Shown: positions 1 through 8,900 of the stretch, piece after piece | Position numbering within the stretch: position 1 is the stretch's first letter | Layout: each line of letters opens with the position of its first letter | Source: G965215055 sp965242685 | GTDB taxonomy: Bacteria; Pseudomonadota; Gammaproteobacteria; UBA4575 | NCBI GenBank assembly: GCA_965242685.1 | Contig: OZ251487.1 | Location: 496,001-560,000, forward strand | Length of the DNA stretch: 64,000 nt | Direction: 5' to 3' | Notes under the pieces: model-generated | Database searches by the model: none | The model's input: the letters and a program-made list of their open reading frames with translations, nothing else | What the model was told of the DNA's origin: nothing | Position numbers and translations under genes: made by a program

Positions 1-365
1 ACGGTAGACTTGGTTATGATAATTTTGTGGTTACTCATGTACAGGCCAATGTCTTTTGCTACCGTCAAGACTTGCTGTAAGTCCGCAGAGCCATCTGCGT
101 CTAATGGGGTGCCAACGGATATAAATTGAAACAATCCGTGTTCAACGCCTGCCTGCATATCGGATGTGAATTCGATGCGCGCTTTTTCTGCATTCAGCTC
201 AATGAGTTTTTGCAGCCCTGGTTCATGGATGGGCACGATACCTTTTTTTAACTTGTTAATTCTTGAGGCATTGACATCCACGCAAAGTACATTGTTTCCA
301 ATTTGTGCAAAACACGCTGCAGTGACTAGGCCAACGTAACCAGAACCGTAAATTGTTACATCCAT
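1..365 (-). CDS. UDP-glucose 6-dehydrogenase family protein, N-terminal part (runs off the window)
   Basis: Reading the minus strand from ATG at 365 gives 121 codons without a stop, starting MDVTIYGSGYVGLVTAACFA. The GxGYVGL nucleotide-binding loop, the following strand ending in CVDVN, the HEPGL motif and the SVGTP segment are signatures of the UDP-glucose/UDP-N-acetylmannosamine dehydrogenase family. These enzymes oxidise UDP-glucose to UDP-glucuronate with two NAD+ for capsule, exopolysaccharide or LPS sugars. The catalytic Cys lies beyond the window edge, so substrate cannot be settled; UDP-glucose 6-dehydrogenase (ugd/udg) is the most likely reading. It is divergent from the tRNA-tufB operon and has its own candidate promoter. 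The manC gene at 41766 is another sugar-nucleotide gene in the window. Confidence 0.88.
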   Translation of the reverse strand, partial: MDVTIYGSGYVGLVTAACFAQIGNNVLCVDVNASRINKLKKGIVPIHEPGLQKLIELNAEKARIEFTSDMQAGVEHGLFQFISVGTPLDADGSADLQQVLTVAKDIGLYMSNHKIIITKST

Positions 366-420
366 TGCCAAGGCATTTGTTGGTTGTCAGGGTAATATTT
401 TGTGATGGGGGATTGTAAGC

Positions 421-449
421 ATTATATATTGTGAAACCAGTGTTGATAA
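421..449 (-). promoter_or_regulatory. Candidate sigma70 promoter for the UDP-sugar dehydrogenase gene
   Basis: On the minus strand a -35 TTATCA (444-449) and a perfect -10 TATAAT (421-426) are separated by 17 bases. The predicted start lies near 414, giving a leader of about 50 bases before the ATG at 365. The rest of the 309-base gap 366-674 holds only this promoter and the tRNA operon promoter; I see no gene in it. Confidence 0.55.
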
Positions 450-632
450 AGAATGCTGTATAACATGATTTTGATTTGAATACTGAGTCGACAGTTACAT
501 AACGGTGTAACCCTGTTGTTTATCATCGGATCAGGAAAGCAATGTAGTTTGCCAATGTGCATTTTCAATGTTGCATGAACAATAGCTTGACCTTTTTACC
601 CGTACCAAGGCGAGACTACTCCCCTCGAAATG

Positions 633-662
633 TTGACAGTATGCGAGGGACTCACGCACAAT
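633..662 (+). promoter_or_regulatory. Candidate promoter of the tRNA-tufB operon
   Basis: A consensus -35 TTGACA (633-638) is followed after 18 bases by CACAAT (657-662), a 4/6 match to the -10. The start would fall about 6 bases before the first tRNA. A second TTGACC at 587-592 has no convincing -10. Confidence 0.45.
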
Positions 663-674
663 AATTTTTGTGGG

Positions 675-756
675 GGAGGGGTACCCAAGCGGTCAACGGG
701 AGCAGACTGTAAATCTGCCGGCTCAGCCTTCGGAGGTTCGAATCCTTCCCCCTCCA
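675..756 (+). tRNA. tRNA-Tyr (anticodon GTA)
   Basis: The acceptor stem GGAGGGG pairs with CCCCTCC. The anticodon arm carries GTA within CAGACTGTAAATCTG, there is a long variable arm as expected for bacterial tRNA-Tyr, and the T-arm contains GGTTCGAATCC. The discriminator is A756. The three bases after it are CTA, not CCA, so the 3' CCA is not encoded, unlike the other three tRNA genes here. First gene of the tRNA(Tyr)-tRNA(Gly)-tRNA(Thr)-tufB transcription unit. Confidence 0.95.
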
Positions 757-888
757 CTATTTTCTTGTAAGCCTTTGCCCTTTATATTTGCATACTTTCT
801 TTTTTCCACGTATCAAGGGCTGCGCAATTTACTGTAGCATATGCAAGCTTTGGATATGGATTATGGTAGAGGTAGACGTGAAGATCGT

Positions 889-962
<74 letters not shown>

Positions 963-1128
963 GTATCTTGGTGTTGTCTATAGCCAAATGAGAACAAAGC
1001 TGTGCGATGTTGTAGGTACTTCATTAAATAGCGCTGTGTCTGTAATTCTTTGAGCTTACAATTGTATAAAGTAGGATCCGTGTTTAGCTGGTTAATGTCT
1101 TGGGTTTACAATTCTGTAGAAGGATAAA

Positions 1129-1204
<76 letters not shown>

Positions 1205-1250
1205 GGTTACTCTGTGAGTGATTTATAAAAAAGTCAGTAAATAAAGGAAT

Positions 1251-2444
1251 AGCGATGTCTAAAGAGAGATTCAAGCGTAGCAAGCCGCATGTAAACATAG
1301 GGACGATAGGGCATGTTGATCATGGGAAGACGACGTTAACGGCGGCATTGACGAAGGTGATGGGGGAGGCGCACGGTGGGGAGTATAGGGCGTATGAGCA
1401 GATAGACAATGCGCCGGAGGAGCGTGCGCGAGGGATTACGATAGCGACGGCGCATGTAGAGTATGAGAGTCCGGCGCGCCATTATGCCCACGTAGATTGT
1501 CCTGGTCATGCGGACTATGTAAAGAACATGATCACGGGGGCGGCTCAGATGGACGGTGCGATACTGGTAGTGAGTGCGGCGGATGGGCCGATGCCCCAGA
1601 CGCGGGAGCACATACTGTTGGCGCGACAAGTGGGGGTGCCGTACATACTGGTATACATGAACAAGGCTGATCAAGTAGACGATTCGGAGTTGCTTGAGTT
1701 GGTGGAGATGGAGGTACGGGAATTACTTTCGGCCTATGAATTTCCGGGGGAGGAGACTCCAATTATCACGGGTTCTGCATTACAGGCGTTAGAAGGGGAG
1801 ACTGCCGGGATGGGGATTCCGTCAATTATCAAGCTGGTAGAAGAGATGGATCGGTTCATACCGGAGCCGGAGCGTGCGATAGACGGGGAGTTCATCATGC
1901 CTGTGGAGGATGTATTTTCGATATCGGGTCGGGGCACGGTAGTAACGGGGCGCATAGAGCGTGGCATAGTAAAGGTAGGAGACGAGATAGAGGTAGTGGG
2001 GATACGGGAGACCTCAACGACCACGTGTACGGGGGTAGAGATGTTTCGCAAGCTATTGGATCAAGGTCAGGCGGGCGACAATGTGGGGGTACTACTACGT
2101 GGGACGAAGCGAGATGAAGTAGAGCGAGGACAAGTATTGTGCAAGCCTGGTTCGATTACGCCGCATACGAAATTTGAAGGTGAAGTATATGTTCTGACGA
2201 AGGAAGAGGGGGGGCGTCACACCCCGTTTTTTGATGGGTACAGGCCACAATTTTACTTTCGGACAACGGACGTGACGGGAGCGGTGGACTTACCGGAAGG
2301 GACGGAGATGGTGATGCCGGGCGACAACGTGAAGATGCAGGTAACGCTGATTGCCCCGATAGCGATGGAGGAAGGTTTGCGTTTTGCCATACGAGAAGGT
2401 GGGCGTACCGTCGGAGCCGGAGTCGTCGCTAAAATTATTGAATA
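1251..2444 (+). repeat. tuf direct repeat, copy 1 of 2 (1,194 bp)
   Basis: Identical to 17587-18780 in the same orientation, 16.3 kb apart. Identity begins at AGCG before the start codon and ends within the stop codon, so it covers the coding sequence only. This is the pattern left by gene conversion between tuf copies. Recombination between the copies would delete or duplicate secE to fusA. Confidence 0.93.
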
Positions 2445-2445
2445 A
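1255..2445 (+). CDS. tufB: Elongation factor Tu (copy 1, in the tRNA operon)
   Basis: A 396-residue GTPase that carries aminoacyl-tRNA to the ribosomal A site. The G1 loop GHVDHGKT is at residues 19-26, effector region RGIT at 59-62, G3 DCPGH at 81-85 and G4 NKAD at 136-139; domains 2 and 3 follow at full length. Start ATG has AAAGGA upstream. The gene follows three tRNA genes and precedes tRNA-Trp-secE, the classical tufB position. It is base-for-base identical to tufA (17591-18781) from four bases before the ATG to the second base of the stop (TAA here, TAG there). Codon use is odd for so highly expressed a gene: 16 of 28 Ile codons are ATA, and GGG, GTA and ACG are common. Confidence 0.98.
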   Translation: MSKERFKRSKPHVNIGTIGHVDHGKTTLTAALTKVMGEAHGGEYRAYEQIDNAPEERARGITIATAHVEYESPARHYAHVDCPGHADYVKNMITGAAQMDGAILVVSAADGPMPQTREHILLARQVGVPYILVYMNKADQVDDSELLELVEMEVRELLSAYEFPGEETPIITGSALQALEGETAGMGIPSIIKLVEEMDRFIPEPERAIDGEFIMPVEDVFSISGRGTVVTGRIERGIVKVGDEIEVVGIRETSTTTCTGVEMFRKLLDQGQAGDNVGVLLRGTKRDEVERGQVLCKPGSITPHTKFEGEVYVLTKEEGGRHTPFFDGYRPQFYFRTTDVTGAVDLPEGTEMVMPGDNVKMQVTLIAPIAMEEGLRFAIREGGRTVGAGVVAKIIE

Positions 2446-2499
2446 TAAAATACTTTTTGTAGAAAAGTCATATAAACTGAAAAAAATACTTCAAATCTC

Positions 2500-2508
2500 T
2501 GGTATAAT
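2500..2508 (+). promoter_or_regulatory. Extended -10 promoter for tRNA-Trp-secE-nusG
   Basis: The sequence TGGTATAAT combines the TGn extension with a perfect TATAAT at 2503-2508. No good -35 is visible at 17 bases; only an A-rich run. The start would be near 2515, about 40 bases before tRNA-Trp. It probably also serves secE, nusG and rplKA, since no other promoter or terminator is evident between them. Confidence 0.6.
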
Positions 2509-2555
2509 CAGGTTATGCTTCGCTGTTCGATAAGTTGTGGAATGCCGACGGTTTT

Positions 2556-2631
2556 AGGCCAGTAGCTCAATTGGCAGAGCGGCGGTCTCCAAAACCGCAG
2601 GTTGGGGGTTCAATTCCCTCCTGGCCTGCCA
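2556..2631 (+). tRNA. tRNA-Trp (anticodon CCA)
   Basis: The acceptor AGGCCAG pairs with CTGGCCT, discriminator G, encoded CCA at 2629-2631. The anticodon loop CTCCAAA gives CCA. The position between tufB and secE is conserved across beta- and gammaproteobacteria. Confidence 0.96.
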
Positions 2632-2677
2632 AGATTAAGTGGAAATCACGAGCTGCATCTATACATTAAGGGTAATA

Positions 2678-3043
2678 ATGGGAAAAGCTGAAGTCACTGC
2701 GAGCAGCGGCATGGATGTCTTTAAGCTTGTTGTATCAAGTGGGATATTGGTGGCGAGTGTAATTACATTTTATGTATTTGCAGATCAGCCGCTGTTGTAT
2801 CGTGTACTAGGAATAATTGCCGCTTTCCTTATTGCTGCGATTATTGCATTGACTACTGCACGTGGTCGGTCATTTGTCGGGTTTATGAAAGACGCACGTA
2901 CCGAGGTGCGCAAGATGGTTTGGCCCACTAGAGCAGAGACTTTGCAGACGACAGCCGTGGTATTTATTGCAGTCGTACTTTTAGCCGCTTTTTTGTGGCT
3001 GATAGACCGTATCTTGACGACATTAATTCAATTTGTAATTTGA
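2678..3043 (+). CDS. secE: Preprotein translocase subunit SecE
   Basis: A 121-residue inner-membrane subunit of the SecYEG channel, where it clamps the two halves of SecY. Three hydrophobic segments are visible (about residues 12-33, 38-56 and 90-115), the longer SecE form of gamma- and betaproteobacteria. The conserved SecE core, F-x-DARTEVRKMVWPTR, sits just before the last membrane span. The reading frame is open from a GTG at 2639, but ATG at 2678 has AAGGG upstream and gives the usual length. Followed by nusG after 15 bases, the normal secE-nusG pair. SecY is encoded at 28281. Confidence 0.95.
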   Translation: MGKAEVTASSGMDVFKLVVSSGILVASVITFYVFADQPLLYRVLGIIAAFLIAAIIALTTARGRSFVGFMKDARTEVRKMVWPTRAETLQTTAVVFIAVVLLAAFLWLIDRILTTLIQFVI

Positions 3044-3058
3044 TGGATCGTGTCATAG

Positions 3059-3592
3059 ATGTCTATGCATTGGTATGTAGTACACGCCCATTCCGGGTAT
3101 GAGCACCAAGTAAAACGTTCGTTACTGGAGCGTGTTGAAAGATTTGGTATGCAGGACAAATTTGGGGAAGTTATGGTACCAGTAGAAGAGGTTGTTGAGG
3201 TGCGAGAAGGGCAGAAACGTCGTAGTGAAAGAAAAATTTTTCCAGGTTACGTGCTGGTGGAAATGCAAATGGATGATGATACTTGGCACCTTGTAAAAAA
3301 TTGTCCAAAGGTACTTGGTTTTATTGGAGGCTCTTTGGAAAAACCGACACCTATTAAAAATGAAGTAGTACGAAACATCGTGCAACAGATGCAAGATGGG
3401 ATAGACCAACCTAAGCCCAAAGTGATATTTGAACCGGGTGAAGTCGTTCGTGTCACGGAAGGACCTTTTAATGACTTTAATGGTGTTGTAGAAGAAGTAA
3501 ACTACGAGAAAAATCGCATGCTTGTTGCGGTACAAATTTTCGGACGTTCAACGCCAGTAGAGCTTGAATTCGGTCAGGTTGAAAAAGGATAA
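3059..3592 (+). CDS. nusG: Transcription termination/antitermination factor NusG
   Basis: A 177-residue factor that binds the beta' clamp helices of RNA polymerase, suppresses pausing and links transcription to Rho or ribosomal protein S10. The N-terminal NGN domain begins MHWYVVHAHSGYE and contains RKIFPGYVLVEM. The KOW domain follows at about 125-177, with FEPGEVVRVTEGPFNDFNG. The start ATG at 3059 is used; a second ATG two codons later (3065) is a possible alternative. Downstream rplK starts 27 bases later. Confidence 0.97.
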   Translation: MSMHWYVVHAHSGYEHQVKRSLLERVERFGMQDKFGEVMVPVEEVVEVREGQKRRSERKIFPGYVLVEMQMDDDTWHLVKNCPKVLGFIGGSLEKPTPIKNEVVRNIVQQMQDGIDQPKPKVIFEPGEVVRVTEGPFNDFNGVVEEVNYEKNRMLVAVQIFGRSTPVELEFGQVEKG

Positions 3593-3619
3593 GCACGTCA
3601 TTGACGGAGTACGGAACGT

Positions 3620-4051
3620 ATGGCTAAAAAGATAATGGCATACGTAAAACTGCAGATCCCCGCAGGTGAAGCGAACCCGAGCCCCCCCGTAGGGCCTGCG
3701 TTGGGCCAGCATGGCGTCAATATTATGGATTTTTGTAAGGCATTCAATACGCAAACACAGGGATTGGAAAAAGGTATGCCTGTCCCCGTAGTAATTACAA
3801 TTTATAGTGATCGAAGTTTTATATTTACTACTAAAACCCCACCTGCTTCCGTCCTATTAAAGAAGGCCGCTGGTGTGAGTAAGGGTAGCGGGTGCCCGAA
3901 TACGGAAAAGGTTGGCAAGGTTAGCCGCGCCCAGCTTGAAGAAATTGCAAAAGCAAAAAGGCCGGATATCACCGCTGCTGACATGGATGCGGCCGTGCGC
4001 ACGATTGCGGGTAGTGCACGGAGTATGGGTTTGGAGACGGAAGTGGCGTAA
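3620..4051 (+). CDS. rplK: 50S ribosomal protein L11
   Basis: A 143-residue protein of the GTPase-associated centre that binds 23S rRNA helices 43/44 and helps EF-G, and RelA activation. The N-terminal domain carries the proline-rich switch PPVGPALGQHGVNIMDFCKAFN; the C-terminal rRNA-binding domain has the conserved G-x-ARSMGLE ending. Length is typical. The stop is two bases before rplA, so L11 and L1 are co-translated. In well-studied bacteria L1 represses this pair by binding the mRNA. Confidence 0.98.
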   Translation: MAKKIMAYVKLQIPAGEANPSPPVGPALGQHGVNIMDFCKAFNTQTQGLEKGMPVPVVITIYSDRSFIFTTKTPPASVLLKKAAGVSKGSGCPNTEKVGKVSRAQLEEIAKAKRPDITAADMDAAVRTIAGSARSMGLETEVA

Positions 4052-4053
4052 GT

Positions 4054-4746
4054 ATGCAAAAGCCAGGAAAAAAGCTACGTGCTTCCCGCAAGAAATTTGA
4101 AGCGAGTAAGGCATATCCTCCTATAGAGGCGCTTCAACTTGTCAAGGATTGCGCAGCGGCTAATTTCAATGAGTCTGTTGATGTGTCTGTCAAATTGGGT
4201 ATTGATCCCAGGAAATCTGACCAAATAGTGAGGGGGGCTTCCGTTCTGCCAAACGGCACAGGGAAAAATGTGCGCGTTGCTGTATTTGCCGAAGGCGATC
4301 AGCAAGAGGCTGCCAAATCAGCAGGAGCTGATCTTGCGGGCTTGGAAGATTTGATTGACCAGGTGAAAAAAGGACAAATTGAATTTGATGTAGCGATTGC
4401 AACTCCCGACTCTATGCGAGAGGTGGGGAAGTTGGGGCAGATTTTAGGGCCGCGTGGATTGATGCCGAACCCAAAGGTTGGCACAGTTACTACTGATGTT
4501 ACTAGTGCAGTGAAAAATGCCAAAGCTGGGCAAGTGCGTTTTAAGACAGATAAGGGCGGGGTTATTCATTGTTCAATAGGAAAAGTTAAGTTCGATACCT
4601 CAAAACTGGAGGAAAATCTTAAAGTATTAGTTACAGATTTGGCAAAGGTTAAACCAGCTTCAGCTAAGGGCGTCTACGTAAAAAAAGTTACAGTTTCATC
4701 TACGATGGGCGTAGGCGTTATCGTAGACCAGGCTGCACTAGTGTAA
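4054..4746 (+). CDS. rplA: 50S ribosomal protein L1
   Basis: A 230-residue protein that forms the mobile L1 stalk and helps release deacylated tRNA from the E site. The central domain contains GPRGLMPNPKVGTV and the RNA-contacting KAGQVRFKTDKGG. The start at 4054 follows the rplK stop by two bases; the sequence begins MQKPGKKLRASRKKFEAS, close to the usual L1 start. L1 is typically also the translational repressor of rplKA. Confidence 0.97.
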   Translation: MQKPGKKLRASRKKFEASKAYPPIEALQLVKDCAAANFNESVDVSVKLGIDPRKSDQIVRGASVLPNGTGKNVRVAVFAEGDQQEAAKSAGADLAGLEDLIDQVKKGQIEFDVAIATPDSMREVGKLGQILGPRGLMPNPKVGTVTTDVTSAVKNAKAGQVRFKTDKGGVIHCSIGKVKFDTSKLEENLKVLVTDLAKVKPASAKGVYVKKVTVSSTMGVGVIVDQAALV

Positions 4747-4888
4747 GTTGTTCAAAAGGGCCTGGTTGCACAACTTTGTACCCTTATACATAGGGATATT
4801 TTTTTGAGTTAAATATGTTGTAAAGAAGCATAACTACTGCGAGGAAATTAATAACCTTGCATTGATGGGCACCCAGAGGAATTTACGT
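4747..4888 (+). promoter_or_regulatory. rplJ leader region (probable L10-L12 control site)
   Basis: The 142-base gap before rplJ opens with a perfect 7-bp inverted repeat, AAGTTGT (4745-4751) and ACAACTT (4770-4776). A small CCCT/AGGG hairpin (4782-4796) follows, with a run of T at 4799-4805 that looks like a weak terminator or attenuator. In other bacteria the L10(L12)4 complex binds the rplJ leader and represses translation; the position fits, but I cannot show the L10 fold from sequence alone. A TTGAGT at 4804-4809 has no convincing -10. Confidence 0.45.
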
Positions 4889-5416
4889 ATGGCTTTACGG
4901 CTTGAGGAAAAAAAAATAGTTGTTTCTACGGTTACGCAGGTTGCAACGAGCGCGCATTCTGCTCTTGCGATGGAGTATCAAGGGCTAACGGCAAGTGAGT
5001 TGACTGGGCTTCGAGCCAAAGCACGTGAGCAGGGAGTATGCTTAAAAGTGGTAAAGAACACTCTCGCTAAGCGTGCCTTGAAGGGTACTCCTTATGAGTG
5101 CATGTGTGTGGGGTTGGTCGGCCCGCTTATGCTGGCTTTTTCACAGGAAGACTTAGGTTCTGCTGCTCGCTTGGCCAAGGATTTTATGAAAGACAATAAC
5201 TTGCTTGTAGTAAAGATGGTTTCTGTTGGAGGGGAACTTTTAAAGGTATCCGAACTGTCAAAATTATCCGATTTACCCAGTAGAGAGGAAGCGATCGGCA
5301 TGGCAATGACAGTAATGAAGGCACCTGTCGAAAAGTTTGTACGTACCTTGGCACAGTCCTATACGAAGCTGGTTAAAACTATTACTGCAGTTCGTGATCA
5401 AAAACAGATTGAATAG
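4889..5416 (+). CDS. rplJ: 50S ribosomal protein L10
   Basis: A 175-residue protein that anchors L12 dimers to the 50S stalk base. It opens MALRLEEKKIVVSTVTQVA and contains YQGLTASELTGLR and KVVKNTLAKRAL, conserved L10 motifs. The C-terminal helix (about 145-175) is the L12-binding segment. The frame is open from a TTG at 4862, but ATG at 4889, with AGAGGA upstream, gives the family's standard start. rplL follows after 76 bases. L10 with L12 normally autoregulates this operon. Confidence 0.96.
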   Translation: MALRLEEKKIVVSTVTQVATSAHSALAMEYQGLTASELTGLRAKAREQGVCLKVVKNTLAKRALKGTPYECMCVGLVGPLMLAFSQEDLGSAARLAKDFMKDNNLLVVKMVSVGGELLKVSELSKLSDLPSREEAIGMAMTVMKAPVEKFVRTLAQSYTKLVKTITAVRDQKQIE

Positions 5417-5492
5417 AACGTATTATTCAGAAAGTGTGCGCGTAAGAAGTGAATGGACAAAATTCGGACACTGTTTTTTTTAGGAGATAAAG

Positions 5493-5876
5493 ATGGCTGT
5501 AACAAAAGAAGATATTCTTGAAGCAATCTCGGCTATGAGTGTAATTGAAGTAGTTGATTTGGTTTCAGCTATGGAAGAAAGATTTGGTGTTTCTGCTGCC
5601 TCGGTCACCGTTGCTGCACCTGCTGTAGCAGCAGGCAGCGATGGTAAAGAAGCCGTTGCGGAGAAAGATGAATTCAATGTGGTAATGAATAGTTTTGGGG
5701 ACAATAAGATTGCCGTTATCAAGGTAGTGCGCAATGTCACAGGGCTTGGTCTTAAGGAAGCAAAGGACATGGTTGAAGGCGTACCTTCTGTAATTAAAGA
5801 AGAGGTTGGTAAAGATGAAGCCGATGACATTAAAAAGCAATTAGAGGATGTGGGCGCAGTCGTAGAGCTCACGTAA
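5493..5876 (+). CDS. rplL: 50S ribosomal protein L7/L12
   Basis: A 127-residue acidic stalk protein present in several copies per ribosome that recruits translation GTPases. The N-terminal dimerisation domain (1-33) is followed by an alanine/valine-rich hinge (about 37-52). The C-terminal factor-binding domain has KIAVIKVVRN, GLGLKEAKDMVE and the VVEL ending, here with a final T. The ribosome binding site TTAGGAG is strong, as expected for a protein made in excess of L10. Confidence 0.98.
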   Translation: MAVTKEDILEAISAMSVIEVVDLVSAMEERFGVSAASVTVAAPAVAAGSDGKEAVAEKDEFNVVMNSFGDNKIAVIKVVRNVTGLGLKEAKDMVEGVPSVIKEEVGKDEADDIKKQLEDVGAVVELT

Positions 5877-5906
5877 TTGCCGAACAACTTAGCCTTTACG
5901 TGTTGG

Positions 5907-5936
5907 ACAACGTTGCTTTACGTTGTAAGGGCCCTT
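5907..5936 (+). other. Hairpin in the rplL-rpoB spacer (possible attenuator or processing site)
   Basis: A perfect 7-bp stem ACAACGT (5907-5913) and ACGTTGT (5920-5926) with a 6-base loop is followed directly by the palindrome AAGGGCCCTT (5927-5936) and TTG. In E. coli this interval carries an attenuator and an RNase III site that lower rpoBC expression relative to L12. The structure here is compatible with either; function is inferred. Confidence 0.4.
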
Positions 5937-5973
5937 TTGTACGAACGTTCTCAGTAATTGGAGTAACTCTTTC

Positions 5974-8900
5974 ATGGCTTATAGCTATACCGATAAAAAA
6001 CGCATTCGCAAAGACTTTTGCAAACGTTCCGAAACCTTATCAATTCCATACATGTTGCAGGTTCATCTGGAGTCTTATGAGCGCTTTTTACAAAAAGACG
6101 TACCTGCGGATGCCCGTGAAAAAATTGGTTTACATGGCGCGTTTAAGTCGATTTTTCCAATTGTCAGCCATTCTGGTTCCGTTGAATTGGAGTATGTTCG
6201 TTACTACTTGGAACCTTCTCCTTTCGAAGTGAAAGAATGCCAGCTACGTGGCCTCACGTACCATGCATCGCTCAAAGCAATTTTGCGTTTGGTGATTTAC
6301 AGCAAGGATACACCTACTGGTTCAAAAAAAGTTAAAGAGGTAAAAGAGGTAAAAGAGCAGGAGGTGTATCTGGGCGAGATACCGCTTATGACTGATACGG
6401 GCGCATTTGTGATCAATGGCGCAGAACGCGTCGTCGTTTCTCAATTACATCGTTCTCCTGGCGTATTCTTTGACCATGATAAAGGTAAGACACATTCGTC
6501 AGGGAAGCTTCTTTATTCGGCAAGAATTATCCCTTACCGCGGGTCGTGGCTAGATTTTGAGTTTGACCACAAAGATTGTCTGTTTGTTCGTATTGATCGG
6601 CGCAGAAAGCTCCCAGCAACCATTTTGTTACGCGCATTAGGCTTTTCTACTGAGGATATGCTCGCTGTCTTTTTTGATACTAACACCGTACATATCACCG
6701 ATAATAGTTTTATTCTAGATTTAGTCCCTGAGCGTTTGAGTGGTGAAATTGCACCGTTTGAAATCAAAAAGGGCAATAAGATAGTCGCTGAAGCAGGAAG
6801 GCGTATTACTGCACGTCATGTACGGCAAATAGAGAAAGCTAAGATCAAAACGCTTGAGATCCCGGTTGAGTACCTATTAGGGAAAGTGCTGGCAAAAGAT
6901 TTGATTGACACTGATACGGGGGAATTAGTTTGCAAAGCTAACGAAAGCTTGACGGAGGAAAGTATTGAAAAGATTTTAGGGTCGTCTGTTGAAGTATTAG
7001 AGCTGATATATGTCAATGATATTGATCATGGTCCGTATATTTCTTCAACCCTTGCACTTGATCAAACGAATAGTGCACTGGAAGCAAAAACTGAGATTTA
7101 TAAAATGATGCGTCCTGGGGAGCCGCCGGCAAATGAGGCAACACAAAATTTATTTCAAAATCTTTTTTTTACACCTGAACGGTATGATCTATCTGCGGTT
7201 GGCCGCATGAAGTTTAATCGTCGTATAGGGCGTGAAGAAATTACGGGCGCGGGTACTTTAGATAAACAGGATATCCTTGATGTTATGCGTGTGCTTGTTG
7301 ATATACGCAACGGCAAAGGCATTGTTGACGACATTGATCACCTTGGTAATCGTCGGGTGCGTTGTGTAGGTGAAATGGCTGAAAATGCGTTTCGCGTTGG
7401 CCTAACACGAGTAGAACGTGCAGTTAAGGAGAGACTGACGAGACTGACTTTGTCAGAACCTGAAGGGTATACGCCTCGGGATATGATCAACGCCAAACCG
7501 GTAGCTGCGGCGGTAAAAGAATTTTTTGGTTCGAGTCAACTGTCGCAATTTATGGATCAGAATAATCCACTTTCTGAGATTACCCATAAGCGTAGAATTT
7601 CGGCCTTGGGACCGGGTGGCTTGACACGCGAGCGAGCTGGATTTGAGGTGCGTGATGTACACCCTACTCACTATGGTCGAGTTTGCCCAATAGAGACACC
7701 GGAAGGGCCTAATATTGGTCTGATAAATTCGCTTGCTATTTTTGCGCGCGTAAATGATTATGGCTTCTTGGAAACTCCTTATAAGAAAGTTGTCAATGGA
7801 GTAGTTACAGACCAGATTGAATACCTGTCAGCTATTGAAGAAAGCCAATTTACGATCGCACAAGCCAATGCACGTATTGATGCAGAAGGTAGGCTATTGG
7901 ATGAGTTGATATCGGCCCGACACCTGAATGAGTTTTTACTGGCTTCGTCAGAAAAGATTGATTACATTGACGTTTCACCGAAGCAAATTGTATCGGTTGC
8001 TGCATCTTTAATCCCGTTTTTAGAGCATGATGACGCAAATCGTGCTTTGATGGGTTCTAATATGCAACGTCAAGCAGTACCCACGCTGAGCACCGAGAAA
8101 CCTTTAGTAGGTACAGGTATGGAGCGTGCCGTTGCCGTTGATTCTGGGGCAGTGCTGGTTGCGAGACGTGGGGGCATAGTGGATACCGTGGATGCAGGTC
8201 GTGTTGTAGTGCATGTTAATGATGATGAAACCGGTGTAGGGGAACCTGGTGTCGATATCTATAATCTAACTAAATACACGCGTTCAAATCAAAACACTTG
8301 CATCAATCAAAAGCCGCAGGTACGGCCTGGGGATGTTATTGCTAAAGACGACGTGTTGGCTGATGGTCCGGCAACTGATTTGGGTGAATTGGCATTGGGA
8401 CAAAATGTATTGATCGCGTTTATGCCCTGGAACGGCTACAACTTTGAAGATTCAATTCTGATTTCAGAGCGTATAGTTGAGGAAGACCGGTTTACGACTA
8501 TTCATATTGAAGAGTTGAGTTGTGTTACACGGGATACTAAGTTGGGTGCTGAAGAAATTACCGCGGATATTCCAAATGTAAGTGCAAATTTGCTGGCCAA
8601 GCTGGATGATTCCGGCATTGTGTACATAGGTGCGGAAATTAAGCCGGGTAACATCCTGGTTGGCAAGGTAACACCGAAAAGTGAGACTCAACTAACGCCC
8701 GAAGAAAAGTTGTTACGCGCTATTTTTGGAGAAAAAGCTTCAGATGTAAAAGATACTTCGTTACGCGCTCCTTCGGGTATGGAAGGCACTGTAATTGACG
8801 TGCGTGTGTTTACACGCGAGGGCGTTGAAAAGAATAAGCGTGCACTGCAAATAGAGGAGTCAGAAATTGAGCAGGTACGGAAGGACATGAATGATGAATT

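Noticed and set aside
587..592. TTGACC as the tRNA operon -35
   Set aside because: No matching -10 at the right distance; TTGACA at 633 is closer to the tRNA and has a partial -10.
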